11,572 nt of DNA from Calditrichia bacterium (GTDB lineage: Bacteria > Calditrichota > Calditrichia > JAJRVZ01): NCBI GenBank assembly GCA_030634505.1, contig DAOWAQ010000026.1, forward strand, positions 1 to 11,572, read 5' to 3'. Positions 1 through 6,519 of this stretch are shown piece after piece. The position numbers were made by a program, and so were the translations under genes. The stretch's first letter is position 1. Each line of letters starts with the position of its first letter. The notes under the pieces were generated by a model. That model made no database searches. It saw only the letters and a program-made list of their open reading frames with translations, and was not told the DNA's origin.

Positions 1-113
1 GCACCGACAAATATGATAAATTTGAATATAAAATCCCACAATCCATATGAAAAGGGTTTTATAAATAATCCAATAAAAATTAATAATAATACAACAATTA
101 ATTGTAGATTCAT
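1..113 (-). CDS. N-terminal fragment of an unidentified membrane protein (runs off left edge)
   Basis: A minus-strand frame opens with ATG at 113 and stays open for 37 codons to the window edge. The peptide begins MNLQLIVVLLLIFIGLF and continues with KPFSYGLWDF and a second hydrophobic run, so it reads as a membrane segment or uncleaved signal anchor followed by another hydrophobic stretch. An AGGG ribosome-binding site (120-123) lies 6 nt before the ATG. It is partly inside a small ACCC/GGGT hairpin. The gene lies 131 nt downstream of the anti-sigma gene and in the same direction. I do not recognise the family from so short a piece. The opposite strand is also open here (1-132), but it has no start signal and its content is low complexity, so I prefer this reading. 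Confidence 0.45.
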   Translation of the reverse strand, partial: MNLQLIVVLLLIFIGLFIKPFSYGLWDFIFKFIIFVG

Positions 114-205
114 ACCTTACCCTAAAGGGTGAAGAAATTAAAAAGATAAATGAGGAAAAACAACAGATATATTGAGTATTCCTATCCCTTAGCCAGCTTA
201 AACAT

Positions 206-247
206 TAAGTCAACAAACAAATAATATCAAAGTTGTTTGTTGACTTA
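206..247 (-). terminator. Perfect 15-bp hairpin at the end of the anti-sigma gene, possible terminator
   Basis: Arms 206-220 and 233-247 are perfectly complementary over 15 bp, with a 12-nt loop. The outer three bases of the gene-side arm are the TAA stop codon of the anti-sigma gene. The stem is AT-rich with few G-C pairs. In the minus direction it is followed by ATGTTTAAG, a poor U-tract. In the plus direction it is followed by TTTT, which is slightly better. It could be a weak terminator, an mRNA 3'-end stabiliser or a dyad binding site. The structure is certain; its role is inferred. Confidence 0.5.
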
Positions 248-799
248 TTTTGAATCTACATATTTTACTCTTGGGTTTTTCTCTTCAGGTGATTTGATTT
301 TTGTTGAGTCTGAATAAACTCCTTCTCCATCCTTGGTACGAATATTTAATTCTTCAGTTTGTGATAAATTAGAAGAGGCGTGTTTAATGTATTGATTTGA
401 TGGAGTCGAAGGACTCAAAGATTCCTGGTTTTGAACCTGGGGCAGGATAATGTTTGAATCAGATTCTACCTGATTAAAGAAATTAAAACCAAATACAATA
501 AGAACTATGAAAATAGCAAAGGAAAATCCATATGACAGTTTTTTAAATGAGTCTCTTGAAACATATGGGTCGTTTTCACTGTTAGCTATTTTTTCTCTTA
601 ATTTCAGATTAAAATTGTTTGAGCACTGGACAGAAATTAAATTTCCCATTAAAGATTGAACTTTGGGAATTCTTTTCACTACTAGTTTACAGCTGGTACA
701 GAATTGAAAGTGATTATCTAATTCTGTTCTTAAATTTGGCGATAAGCGTTTCTCTATGTAATCCGAAATAAATTCTTTCACTTTGTCACAATCTATCAT
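245..799 (-). CDS. Anti-sigma factor with N-terminal zinc-finger domain and one membrane segment
   Basis: A 184-residue protein whose first 40 residues carry the ZAS (anti-sigma zinc finger) signature: Cys4, then His30-x3-Cys34-x2-Cys37 (HFQFCTSC). One hydrophobic helix lies at about 88-108 (FAIFIVLIVFGFNFF). A polar, Ser/Asn-rich tail of about 75 residues follows and would be periplasmic. This is the usual layout of a membrane anti-sigma factor: a cytoplasmic zinc domain that holds the sigma factor, a single span, and an outer sensor tail. The start is well supported by GGAGG placed 6 nt before the ATG. The gene begins 14 nt after the sigma-factor stop, so the two are cotranscribed. The tail has no domain I recognise, so the sensed signal is unknown. 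A perfect hairpin overlaps the stop codon. Confidence 0.85.
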   Translation of the reverse strand: MIDCDKVKEFISDYIEKRLSPNLRTELDNHFQFCTSCKLVVKRIPKVQSLMGNLISVQCSNNFNLKLREKIANSENDPYVSRDSFKKLSYGFSFAIFIVLIVFGFNFFNQVESDSNIILPQVQNQESLSPSTPSNQYIKHASSNLSQTEELNIRTKDGEGVYSDSTKIKSPEEKNPRVKYVDSK

Positions 800-813
800 A
801 CAAATCCTCCATA

Positions 814-1446
814 TTAATTAGACATGTCATTTAAGTCACTCACTAAAAATTTAAGATCATCCTGCAAGCGTAACCTTGCACGATTCACTCTTGATTTAAC
901 TGTACCCAATGGTACCTTTAAAATACTTGCAATTTCTTCATAAGAAAATTCTTGTACATCTCTCAAAATTATCACCTGTCTGAATTTAGGAGGTAACTTA
1001 CTAATCGCCTTATGAATTATTCTTTCAGTAACAGATGAATTGGCTTTGGTTTCCGGATTTTTTGAATTGTCCGGTAATTCATATTCTTTTTCTGTTGTTG
1101 AATCACTATGTATTGAGAAGAATTTACGACGTCTCCTCCTCCTTAATTCTGTTTTTGACAAATTGCCGGCTATGGTGTATATCCAGGTTGAAAATTTTGC
1201 AACTTCTTTGTAGTAATGTTTGTTTTTATAAACACGATAAAAAGTATCCTGGACAATGTCTTCTGCTTCAATCGTATCGCCTACAAAGCGATAAACAAAA
1301 TTTAATAAAGGATCCTTGTATCTCCTCACAATTTGATCAAAAGCATATTCATCGCCTTTCTGAAACCTGGCAATTAATTCTTCATCTGTAGCAATCGTAT
1401 CGGACTTTATCGAGTATGTTTCAGCGCTGTTTTCATGTTTTGCCAT
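814..1446 (-). CDS. ECF-type RNA polymerase sigma factor (sigma-70 family)
   Basis: With the ATG at 1446 the protein has 210 residues. Region sigma-2 spans about 35-105 and includes the core-binding segment EDIVQDTFYRVY and the promoter-melting segment FSTWIYTIAGNL. Region sigma-4 spans about 143-198, with the helix-turn-helix YEEIASILKVPLGTVKSRV. Regions 1.1 and 3 are absent, which defines the ECF group. An upstream in-frame TTG (1455) would add three residues. I prefer the ATG because AAGGAA (1458-1463) lies 11 nt before it. The closest general match is the RpoE/SigW type; the exact ECF subgroup needs a phylogeny. It is cotranscribed with the zinc-finger anti-sigma factor downstream. A run of six arginines (102-107) links the two domains; its codons include three AGG in a row. 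Confidence 0.93.
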   Translation of the reverse strand: MAKHENSAETYSIKSDTIATDEELIARFQKGDEYAFDQIVRRYKDPLLNFVYRFVGDTIEAEDIVQDTFYRVYKNKHYYKEVAKFSTWIYTIAGNLSKTELRRRRRRKFFSIHSDSTTEKEYELPDNSKNPETKANSSVTERIIHKAISKLPPKFRQVIILRDVQEFSYEEIASILKVPLGTVKSRVNRARLRLQDDLKFLVSDLNDMSN

Positions 1447-1457
1447 AACCAACAATG

Positions 1458-1463
1458 TTCCTT
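1458..1463 (-). promoter_or_regulatory. Ribosome-binding site of the ECF sigma gene
   Basis: The minus strand reads AAGGAA, 11 nt before the ATG at 1446 and only 2 nt before the first of two in-frame TTG codons. The spacing is somewhat long for the ATG but too short for the first TTG, so it favours the ATG. The second TTG (1452), at 5 nt, cannot be excluded. Confidence 0.45.
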
Positions 1464-1464
1464 A

Positions 1465-1489
1465 TACAGTAAAATATATTTTTAGTTCC
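1465..1489 (-). promoter_or_regulatory. Possible ECF-type (autoregulatory) promoter of the sigma gene
   Basis: The minus strand shows GGAAC (1485-1489), a 16-nt spacer, then TGTA (1465-1468). ECF promoters commonly carry an AAC-containing -35 element and a short -10 element such as CGTA or TCTGA about 16 nt later, and ECF genes often transcribe themselves. Initiation here would give a very short leader that may lose the AAGGAA site, which weighs against it. This is a pattern match only. Confidence 0.35.
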
Positions 1490-1490
1490 T

Positions 1491-1519
1491 ATTATAAGAC
1501 AAATTCTTAAATTTTACAA
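1491..1519 (-). promoter_or_regulatory. Housekeeping-type promoter for the sigma/anti-sigma pair
   Basis: The minus strand reads TTGTAA (1514-1519), a 17-nt spacer, then a perfect TATAAT (1491-1496). The -35 matches the sigma-70 consensus at four of six bases and the spacing is ideal. The -35 lies inside the last codons of holA. Predicted initiation near 1484 leaves a leader of about 40 nt that contains the AAGGAA site. This would let the pair be expressed independently of the upstream operon. In AT-rich DNA such matches also arise by chance. Confidence 0.5.
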
Positions 1520-2508
1520 ATATTATAAATAATCATTGTTAAAATCGACTCATCACGTTTTTGAGATGTTTTTAGTAAAATCTCTGATTGTTCGAGATGT
1601 TTAAATATACTTGTAAATTGTGGAGTTGAAAAATTCTTAAGAGAATTAAATATATCCTTATAATAATATGCATTTCCCCCTAATTCGGAAAGAATTTGTT
1701 TTTGCTTCAACCCTGTATTACTTAATTCCTTTACAACCCACATTCTTTTAAAAAAAAGATAAATCATTGGAAATATTGATGTTAAAGATTCTCCTTGTTC
1801 CAACAGTTTTAATCCAAGCTGCAAAGCAGTCTTTAAATTTTTTTTACCTAATTCATGTTGAAAATTAAAAATATTGACATCTCTTGAAAACCCGGTTATT
1901 TCTGATATCACCTTTAGAGAAAGTTCTTGTCCTTCTGCTACAAAGTTAGATAATTTTTCTATTTCAACATTTAGTCGTAGCAAATTATAACCAATATTTT
2001 CGACTAAAAAAGCGATAGATTCATCTTTTATGGAAATTTTTCTTTCAGCAAATTTTGACTTAACCCAAATATATACTTCTCTTTCATAAAGTGTTTTACA
2101 ATTGACAGATATAGCCTCTTTCATCAAATCGGTATGAAATTTTGTTTTTCCCCATGTTTCTGCTGTCAACACCAATACAGTAGATTTTTGTGGATTTTTA
2201 ATATAGTTAATAAATGCATCTTTGTCGTCAATTGTCAATTTATCAAAATGTTTTACGACAACGAACTTTTTATCCGACATCATGGGAAAGCTCAAACAGG
2301 TAGCTACTATTTCATTAATAGATACATCATTGGCATAGTATAGGTGATAGTTAAAATCTTTAGAAGCGGCATCAGGGATGATTTTCTTTTCTAATTGTGA
2401 GACTAATACATCATGAAAATATGTTTCCGCACCCCAAAATAAATATAAATTTTGATATTCGCCTTTATCTAAATGCGACTTGAATTGATTAATTGAGAGA
2501 TCTGTCAT
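1507..2508 (-). CDS. holA: DNA polymerase III subunit delta
   Basis: A 333-residue protein, the usual length for HolA. This subunit opens the sliding clamp as part of the clamp-loader complex that sets DnaN on primed DNA. Family features seen: an N-terminal nucleotide-binding-like fold without a functional Walker A (NLYLFWGAETYF at about 20-31), a central stretch with SFPMMSDKKFVVVKHFDKL at about 73-91 (first clamp-contact and sheet region), the ITGFSRDVNIFNFQHEL segment that starts the collar domain, and a helical C-terminus (SEILLKTSQKRDE). The family is divergent in sequence, but the order of these segments is convincing. The ATG lies 2 nt after the stop of the transporter gene with no clear Shine-Dalgarno site, suggesting translational coupling. 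Its 3' end carries the -35 element of the sigma-gene promoter. Confidence 0.9.
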   Translation of the reverse strand: MTDLSINQFKSHLDKGEYQNLYLFWGAETYFHDVLVSQLEKKIIPDAASKDFNYHLYYANDVSINEIVATCLSFPMMSDKKFVVVKHFDKLTIDDKDAFINYIKNPQKSTVLVLTAETWGKTKFHTDLMKEAISVNCKTLYEREVYIWVKSKFAERKISIKDESIAFLVENIGYNLLRLNVEIEKLSNFVAEGQELSLKVISEITGFSRDVNIFNFQHELGKKNLKTALQLGLKLLEQGESLTSIFPMIYLFFKRMWVVKELSNTGLKQKQILSELGGNAYYYKDIFNSLKNFSTPQFTSIFKHLEQSEILLKTSQKRDESILTMIIYNICKI

Positions 2509-2510
2509 TT

Positions 2511-3968
2511 TTAATTTGTCTTGAATTTATTTTTTAATATTTTATTTGTTACTAGCAAGCCCAGCAAAATCAATAGACCCCACTGAAAGAAACATGTACC
2601 AAGGGAAAATTCTTCAAAAGGGTACCACCACGTTGAAGGATACCAATTTATTGATTGAAAAAACCACCACGTTAACATAATTAAAAATTCAATTATCATG
2701 ATACCAATAAATACCTTTAAAATACTTAAATGTTTTTTAAAGTATTCCTTATGCTCATTTAAAAATTGAAGGATAAAATTGTTAACACCAATTTTCAATA
2801 CGAAGAAGATAAAGAAAAAACCGGAGAGGAGCAATCCGATTCCCCAAACCCAATCCTGATTATTAAAAAACTTTAATGATAATGCAGAAGGTATTCCAAA
2901 AATAATTGAAGAGATTCCGGTTACTGCCACAGATACTCTACGTGACAAGCCATAATCCATCAATGTTTTGTTGGCTAATTCGAACATCGCGATTAAACTT
3001 GAAATTGATGCAACAAATAACGCAAGGAAAAAAACAGAAGAAAAAATATCACCAAGCGGCATGTTATTAAATAATTGCGGAATATAAATAAATGTCAAAC
3101 CTTGGTTACCAGCTGCCAGGGCTTCTTTAGCTGAATTTGCATCTGGAGAAAGAGCAAACACGGTTGGTATCACTGCTAATCCAACAAAGATAGACGCTAG
3201 GTTGTTACCCAGACCCGTAAGCATAGAATTTGTAATACTGTTTGCTTGTTTCTTGACATAAGTCGAGTAGGTTAGTATCAACCCCCAACCGGCGCCGGTT
3301 GACCATGCAGATTGCGATAATGCCTCCAACCAAATTTTATAATTGGATAAATCATCTGTGTTTACCCTGAAAAAATAATATAAACCTTCTCCTGCTCCCG
3401 GTAGAGTTAAAGCTCTAATCGCACTGATTATTATTAAAACAAATAGTGCTGGAACTAAAATTTTTGTTGCTTTTTCAATTCCGCCTGAAATACCTCCCAA
3501 TATAACAATACATGCAATTACAATTGAAACAATAAAGAACAATATGGATTCGAAATTACCGGTGGTAAAATTTGACCAGAATTCAGCATGATTAAGGTTT
3601 GTTAAATTGCCAGTTAAAGAAAGGGTAAAATATTTTAAACTCCATCCACATACAACAGAATAATAAAACATAATTCCGATGGTACACATGGCAACAAACC
3701 ATCCCATCCAAGAATATCTTTTTCCCAATGACTTAGAAAATGAACCAATTACACCTAACCTAAGTTTTTTGCCAATAGAAAATTCTACAATGATTAATGG
3801 TATTGACCAAAGAAATAAAAATATTATCCAGGGAATTAGAAATGATCCCCCATATTGCCCTGCCAGACGGGGAAAGCGCCAAATATTTCCTGCCCCAATT
3901 GCCATACCAAGTGCAGCAATCAGAAAAGTCCAGCGGGAAGAGAAAAAATCTTTATTAGTATTATTCAT
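2511..3968 (-). CDS. Sodium-dependent transporter of the NSS (neurotransmitter:sodium symporter) family
   Basis: A 485-residue inner-membrane protein with 11 to 12 hydrophobic spans and the LeuT-type fold. The first span holds the family signature LGMAIGAGNIWRFP, including the conserved Asn28 and Arg31. The sixth region, SQSAWSTGAGWGLILTYSTYV, matches the unwound substrate and sodium helix. The eighth, FVASISSLIAMFE, provides Ser-Ser residues expected at the second sodium site. The family co-transports amino acids or related amines with sodium; the substrate cannot be read from sequence. TM7 has Asn-x3-Ser where LeuT has Asn286 and Glu290, so chloride dependence is possible. The gene starts 13 nt after the uppP stop and ends 2 nt before holA. 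No Shine-Dalgarno site is evident. The operon partners do not suggest a substrate. Confidence 0.92.
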   Translation of the reverse strand: MNNTNKDFFSSRWTFLIAALGMAIGAGNIWRFPRLAGQYGGSFLIPWIIFLFLWSIPLIIVEFSIGKKLRLGVIGSFSKSLGKRYSWMGWFVAMCTIGIMFYYSVVCGWSLKYFTLSLTGNLTNLNHAEFWSNFTTGNFESILFFIVSIVIACIVILGGISGGIEKATKILVPALFVLIIISAIRALTLPGAGEGLYYFFRVNTDDLSNYKIWLEALSQSAWSTGAGWGLILTYSTYVKKQANSITNSMLTGLGNNLASIFVGLAVIPTVFALSPDANSAKEALAAGNQGLTFIYIPQLFNNMPLGDIFSSVFFLALFVASISSLIAMFELANKTLMDYGLSRRVSVAVTGISSIIFGIPSALSLKFFNNQDWVWGIGLLLSGFFFIFFVLKIGVNNFILQFLNEHKEYFKKHLSILKVFIGIMIIEFLIMLTWWFFQSINWYPSTWWYPFEEFSLGTCFFQWGLLILLGLLVTNKILKNKFKTN

Positions 3969-3981
3969 TTATTTAATTTAA

Positions 3982-4791
3982 TTATTTTAAAAAATACCAC
4001 AGGAAACCCGAAATTGAAATGAAAAAACAATAATACCCAAACCATTCTAATTTCCCCTTTTTAACTAAATCAAGCAGCCAAATTATAGCGAAGTATCCTG
4101 AAATAAATGCCGCAATCGCGCCAATAATCAGAAGAAGAATCTCACCTTGGGTAGGAGGTGTATCAATTAAATCTTTAGTTTTAAGTATAGTTGCCCCAAT
4201 TATTGCAGGTATGGAAAGAATAAATGAGAATTTGGCAGCTTTTACACGATCAATACCAAAAGCCAGAGCAGTAACGATAGTACTTCCACTACGCGAAATT
4301 CCCGGTAATATTGCAAAAGCTTGTGCAATACCAATAATAAAACTGTTGGATTTTTTTAAGGATTTATCGGCTTGAGGTAAAAATTTTGATATAACCATTA
4401 TTGTTCCGGTAATGAGAAGCATAATTAATACAAGCAAAACGCTTGAGAAAAGATTTTCAATTTGATCTTTAAAAAATAAACCAACAATAACAGCCGGAAT
4501 AGTACCAATAATTACATACAAATCCCAGTTTAAAAATTCCAAGATTTCCGGATCATTTTCTTTTTTAATCCATACAGAATAAGGCGCGAAAATCATTTTT
4601 TTTATTTCTCTTCGGAAGGCAACAAATACGGATAAAAGAGTTCCAAAATGAACAAACACTTCAAACGCGATTCCTTCTTCCTGAAAATTTAAAATATGTG
4701 CTGCTAAAACGAGATGCCCTGAACTGGAAATAGGTAAAAATTCTGATAATCCCTGCACCAATCCCAATATAATCGCATTAAGAATATCCAA
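3982..4791 (-). CDS. uppP: Undecaprenyl-diphosphate phosphatase (BacA family)
   Basis: A 269-residue integral membrane protein of normal length for UppP. It removes a phosphate from undecaprenyl diphosphate so that the lipid carrier can be reused for peptidoglycan and other surface polymers; in some bacteria it affects bacitracin tolerance. Both signature regions are present: GLVQGLSEFLPISSSGHL (10-27), with Glu17 and His26, and PGISRSGST (163-171), with Arg167. About eight hydrophobic segments fill the rest. The start codon is TTG. It is fixed by GGAGG (4796-4800) just upstream and because the family N-terminus begins here. It is the first gene after an intrinsic terminator, so it heads the unit uppP, NSS transporter, holA. 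Confidence 0.95.
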   Translation of the reverse strand: MDILNAIILGLVQGLSEFLPISSSGHLVLAAHILNFQEEGIAFEVFVHFGTLLSVFVAFRREIKKMIFAPYSVWIKKENDPEILEFLNWDLYVIIGTIPAVIVGLFFKDQIENLFSSVLLVLIMLLITGTIMVISKFLPQADKSLKKSNSFIIGIAQAFAILPGISRSGSTIVTALAFGIDRVKAAKFSFILSIPAIIGATILKTKDLIDTPPTQGEILLLIIGAIAAFISGYFAIIWLLDLVKKGKLEWFGYYCFFISISGFLWYFLK

Positions 4792-4795
4792 ATTG

Positions 4796-4800
4796 CCTCC
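4796..4800 (-). promoter_or_regulatory. Ribosome-binding site that fixes the TTG start of uppP
   Basis: The minus strand reads GGAGG, 4 nt before the TTG codon at 4791. No in-frame ATG occurs nearby, and the encoded residues from this TTG match the conserved UppP N-terminus. The short spacing and TTG codon together may lower the translation rate. Confidence 0.7.
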
Positions 4801-4813
4801 AAAGTAAAAAGAT

Positions 4814-4845
4814 CAAATTTAAAAATTCAGAAAAATTTATACAAA
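4814..4845 (-). promoter_or_regulatory. Weak candidate promoter for the uppP operon
   Basis: The interval 4792-4883 must contain the promoter if the upstream terminator works. The minus strand shows TTTG (4842-4845), 20 nt, then TAAATTTG (4814-4821), which resembles the Bacteroidetes-type TTTG / TAnnTTTG pattern. An alternative -10, TATAAA, overlaps it. The region is almost pure A and T, so neither match is strong. Confidence 0.22.
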
Positions 4846-4883
4846 TGAAAAAAAGTATATAATAATTAAGATAAAATAAAAAA

Positions 4884-4905
4884 GGTGTTTAATAAATTAA
4901 ACACC
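4884..4905 (-). terminator. Intrinsic terminator after the outer-membrane protein gene
   Basis: On the minus strand GGTGTTTAA pairs perfectly with TTAAACACC across a TTTA loop (9 bp), followed at once by TTTTTTATTTT. This is a classic stem plus U-tract, 26 nt after the stop codon of the barrel gene. It separates that gene from the uppP unit. Confidence 0.85.
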
Positions 4906-4931
4906 CATACTTAAAATTTAATTTAGTCGGA

Positions 4932-5678
4932 TTATTTAAAGAAATGAAAAAAACTTGCTAATATTGCAAAATCAGGTGCCCCATCGTTGAGACCAACACC
5001 TAAGCTTCCTCTTACAAAACTTCCCATTGGTAATTCATAATTAACACCACCTGACAAAAATGCATAATCTATTTTTGTCCTAATGTTTAACTCTCCTAAA
5101 ACATTTAAATTTCTGTCTATATTATAAATTAAACCACCACCGATAATCAAAGATGCCTCTCTATTATCTTCTCCCAAAGTATTAATAGTCTCGATAAAAT
5201 CAATACCAAGCGTGCCTGTTATAATCATATTTTTTTCTAAAGGGTGTCTTAAAGCTCCAAAAGCACCAAAATTAAAATTTGATTGTCCAACGTCCTCACT
5301 ACCTATGGGTAAAGTAATCAGTCCTCCAACAGATATATTTGTTATTTTTGGCATAATATTATATCTACCAGTGACGGTTAAATCTGTTAAACCAGATTGA
5401 CTATCACCTATATCAGGACTTATGCTTGAGAAACCAAGATTTGCATCTATTTCAACCTCACGATTAATAGGGTATCCTCCTTGAATACCAAACAGAAAGC
5501 TGCTAAAAAACTCAGATGTACCATATTGAATTCCTGCTTCACCATATGGTGTTTTCGAAATAGGTGCATCTTTTAGAAATGTTTGAAAAAGATGAATATC
5601 ATCTAACTTAGTGCTTTGACCGAACAATGAAAATGCAAAAATCAATACAAGACTAATAAAAAGGATTAGGTGCTTCAT
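4932..5678 (-). CDS. Small outer-membrane beta-barrel protein of unknown function
   Basis: With ATG at 5678 the protein has 248 residues. It opens with a type I signal peptide (MKHLILFISLVLIFAFSLFG, probable cut before QS), without a lipobox cysteine. The rest alternates short amphipathic strands (GGYPINREVEIDANLGF, LTDLTVTGRYNIM, RGSLGVGLNDGAPDF) with turns rich in Gly, Asn and Asp. It ends in the aromatic sequence ILASFFHFFK, as barrel proteins do. I would guess a barrel of 8 to 12 strands, loosely like proteins labelled transporter or phenol MetA-type, but no specific function can be assigned. A TTG directly before the ATG gives an alternative start; AAGGAG at 8 nt favours the ATG. It stands between a 91-nt upstream gap and a strong terminator, so it is probably transcribed alone or as the tail of the pgeF unit. 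Confidence 0.75.
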   Translation of the reverse strand: MKHLILFISLVLIFAFSLFGQSTKLDDIHLFQTFLKDAPISKTPYGEAGIQYGTSEFFSSFLFGIQGGYPINREVEIDANLGFSSISPDIGDSQSGLTDLTVTGRYNIMPKITNISVGGLITLPIGSEDVGQSNFNFGAFGALRHPLEKNMIITGTLGIDFIETINTLGEDNREASLIIGGGLIYNIDRNLNVLGELNIRTKIDYAFLSGGVNYELPMGSFVRGSLGVGLNDGAPDFAILASFFHFFK

Positions 5679-5686
5679 CAAAAATT

Positions 5687-5692
5687 CTCCTT
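5687..5692 (-). promoter_or_regulatory. Strong ribosome-binding site of the outer-membrane protein gene
   Basis: The minus strand reads AAGGAG, 8 nt before the ATG at 5678 and 5 nt before the preceding TTG. It is one of the strongest Shine-Dalgarno matches in the window, in keeping with the high expression usual for outer-membrane proteins. Confidence 0.6.
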
Positions 5693-5769
5693 GTGTTTAA
5701 ATTGTTTATTATGAATTAGTAGATTTCGATTCAATGCTAAGTTAACAAAAAATTATTATTTGTTTATAT

Positions 5770-6519
5770 TTAATGTAATCCAATTATTCCCATCATCCTA
5801 CCACTTTTATCTTTGTCGCGCCTGTAAGAATAATATTTCTGCGTATCACAATGAGTACAACTTGAATCAATATATATGTTTTTTCCTACGACTCCCTGAT
5901 TAATCAATTGATTCTTTATGAATGATTGTAAATCTAAATATTTTTTTTCTTTATCCTCATGTTGATTTAAAAATTCATCAGGAAATCGGGAAAACACATC
6001 TTCCCTTACCTCATAGCAAGATGACTGAATTCCCGGTCCTATTGCAACCTTCAGATTAATTGTTTGAATCGCATATTCATTTACTAATTTTTCCAATGTT
6101 TCAGGAACGATTCCGTTTAAAGAACCTTGCCATCCGGAGTGTATTACTGCAACTACTTTCTTGTCAGGTTCGTAAATAAACATTGGCAAACAATCTGCTG
6201 TTTGAATAGATAGAAAAATCTCTACGCTGTTTGTACACAATGCATCAGTATCTGAATAAATTCCTGGTTTAGTTACTTTCTTTACTGATACAGAATGTAC
6301 TTGTTTTGGAATCGCTAACTTATTTTCATCGATGTTTAGCAATTCAAACAAATGTCTTCTATTCTTTTTTACATTAACAAGATTATCTCCAGAATTCAAT
6401 CCCATATTCATGGTAAAATATTCACCTTGGCTGAAACCGCCAATTCGTGTTGAGAAAACACAAAAAAGTTCAGGATAGCTTTTAAATATGGGAAATGTAA
6501 TATATGAATGACTATTCAT
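5770..6519 (-). CDS. pgeF: Peptidoglycan editing factor PgeF (YfiH, multicopper-oxidase-like laccase-domain family)
   Basis: A 249-residue cytoplasmic enzyme, normal length for the family. YfiH/PgeF proteins were first called polyphenol oxidases. The E. coli enzyme hydrolyses wrongly made UDP-MurNAc-L-Ser and so keeps L-Ala at the first position of the peptidoglycan peptide. The zinc ligands are visible: His75 in KQVHS, Cys110 in TADCLP and His127 in HSGWQGS. Their spacing of 35 and 17 residues is close to that of the E. coli protein (about 36 and 17). Other family motifs are GPGIQSSCYEV and the C-terminal CTHC followed by YYSYRRDK and GRMMGIIGL. The usual GWRG is GWQG here. The ATG overlaps the larE stop (ATGA, 4 nt) and no Shine-Dalgarno site is seen, so translation is probably coupled to larE. 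Confidence 0.93.
   Translation of the reverse strand: MNSHSYITFPIFKSYPELFCVFSTRIGGFSQGEYFTMNMGLNSGDNLVNVKKNRRHLFELLNIDENKLAIPKQVHSVSVKKVTKPGIYSDTDALCTNSVEIFLSIQTADCLPMFIYEPDKKVVAVIHSGWQGSLNGIVPETLEKLVNEYAIQTINLKVAIGPGIQSSCYEVREDVFSRFPDEFLNQHEDKEKKYLDLQSFIKNQLINQGVVGKNIYIDSSCTHCDTQKYYSYRRDKDKSGRMMGIIGLH

Noticed and set aside
1..132. Plus-strand open frame of 44 codons ending with TGA, as a possible convergent gene end.
   Set aside because: It is Asn/Ile/Lys-rich low-complexity sequence opposite a better minus-strand frame that has a ribosome-binding site and hydrophobic content. It cannot be fully excluded without the flanking sequence.
1035..1391. 118-codon plus-strand frame inside the sigma gene, and similar plus-strand frames at 2134-2343, 3679-3981, 5212-5400, 7997-8200, 8544-8741 and 9366-9590.
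   Set aside because: All lie antisense to well-supported genes, lack family resemblance and have no convincing start signals, so they are shadows of the real genes.
5679..5769. TTGAAT-N15-CATAAT on the minus strand as a promoter for the barrel gene, and a weak AACAAA/TTTGTT hairpin after pgeF.
   Set aside because: The spacer is two bases short of optimal and the hairpin is six A/T-rich pairs, so neither stands above background. It is left open whether the barrel gene has its own promoter.
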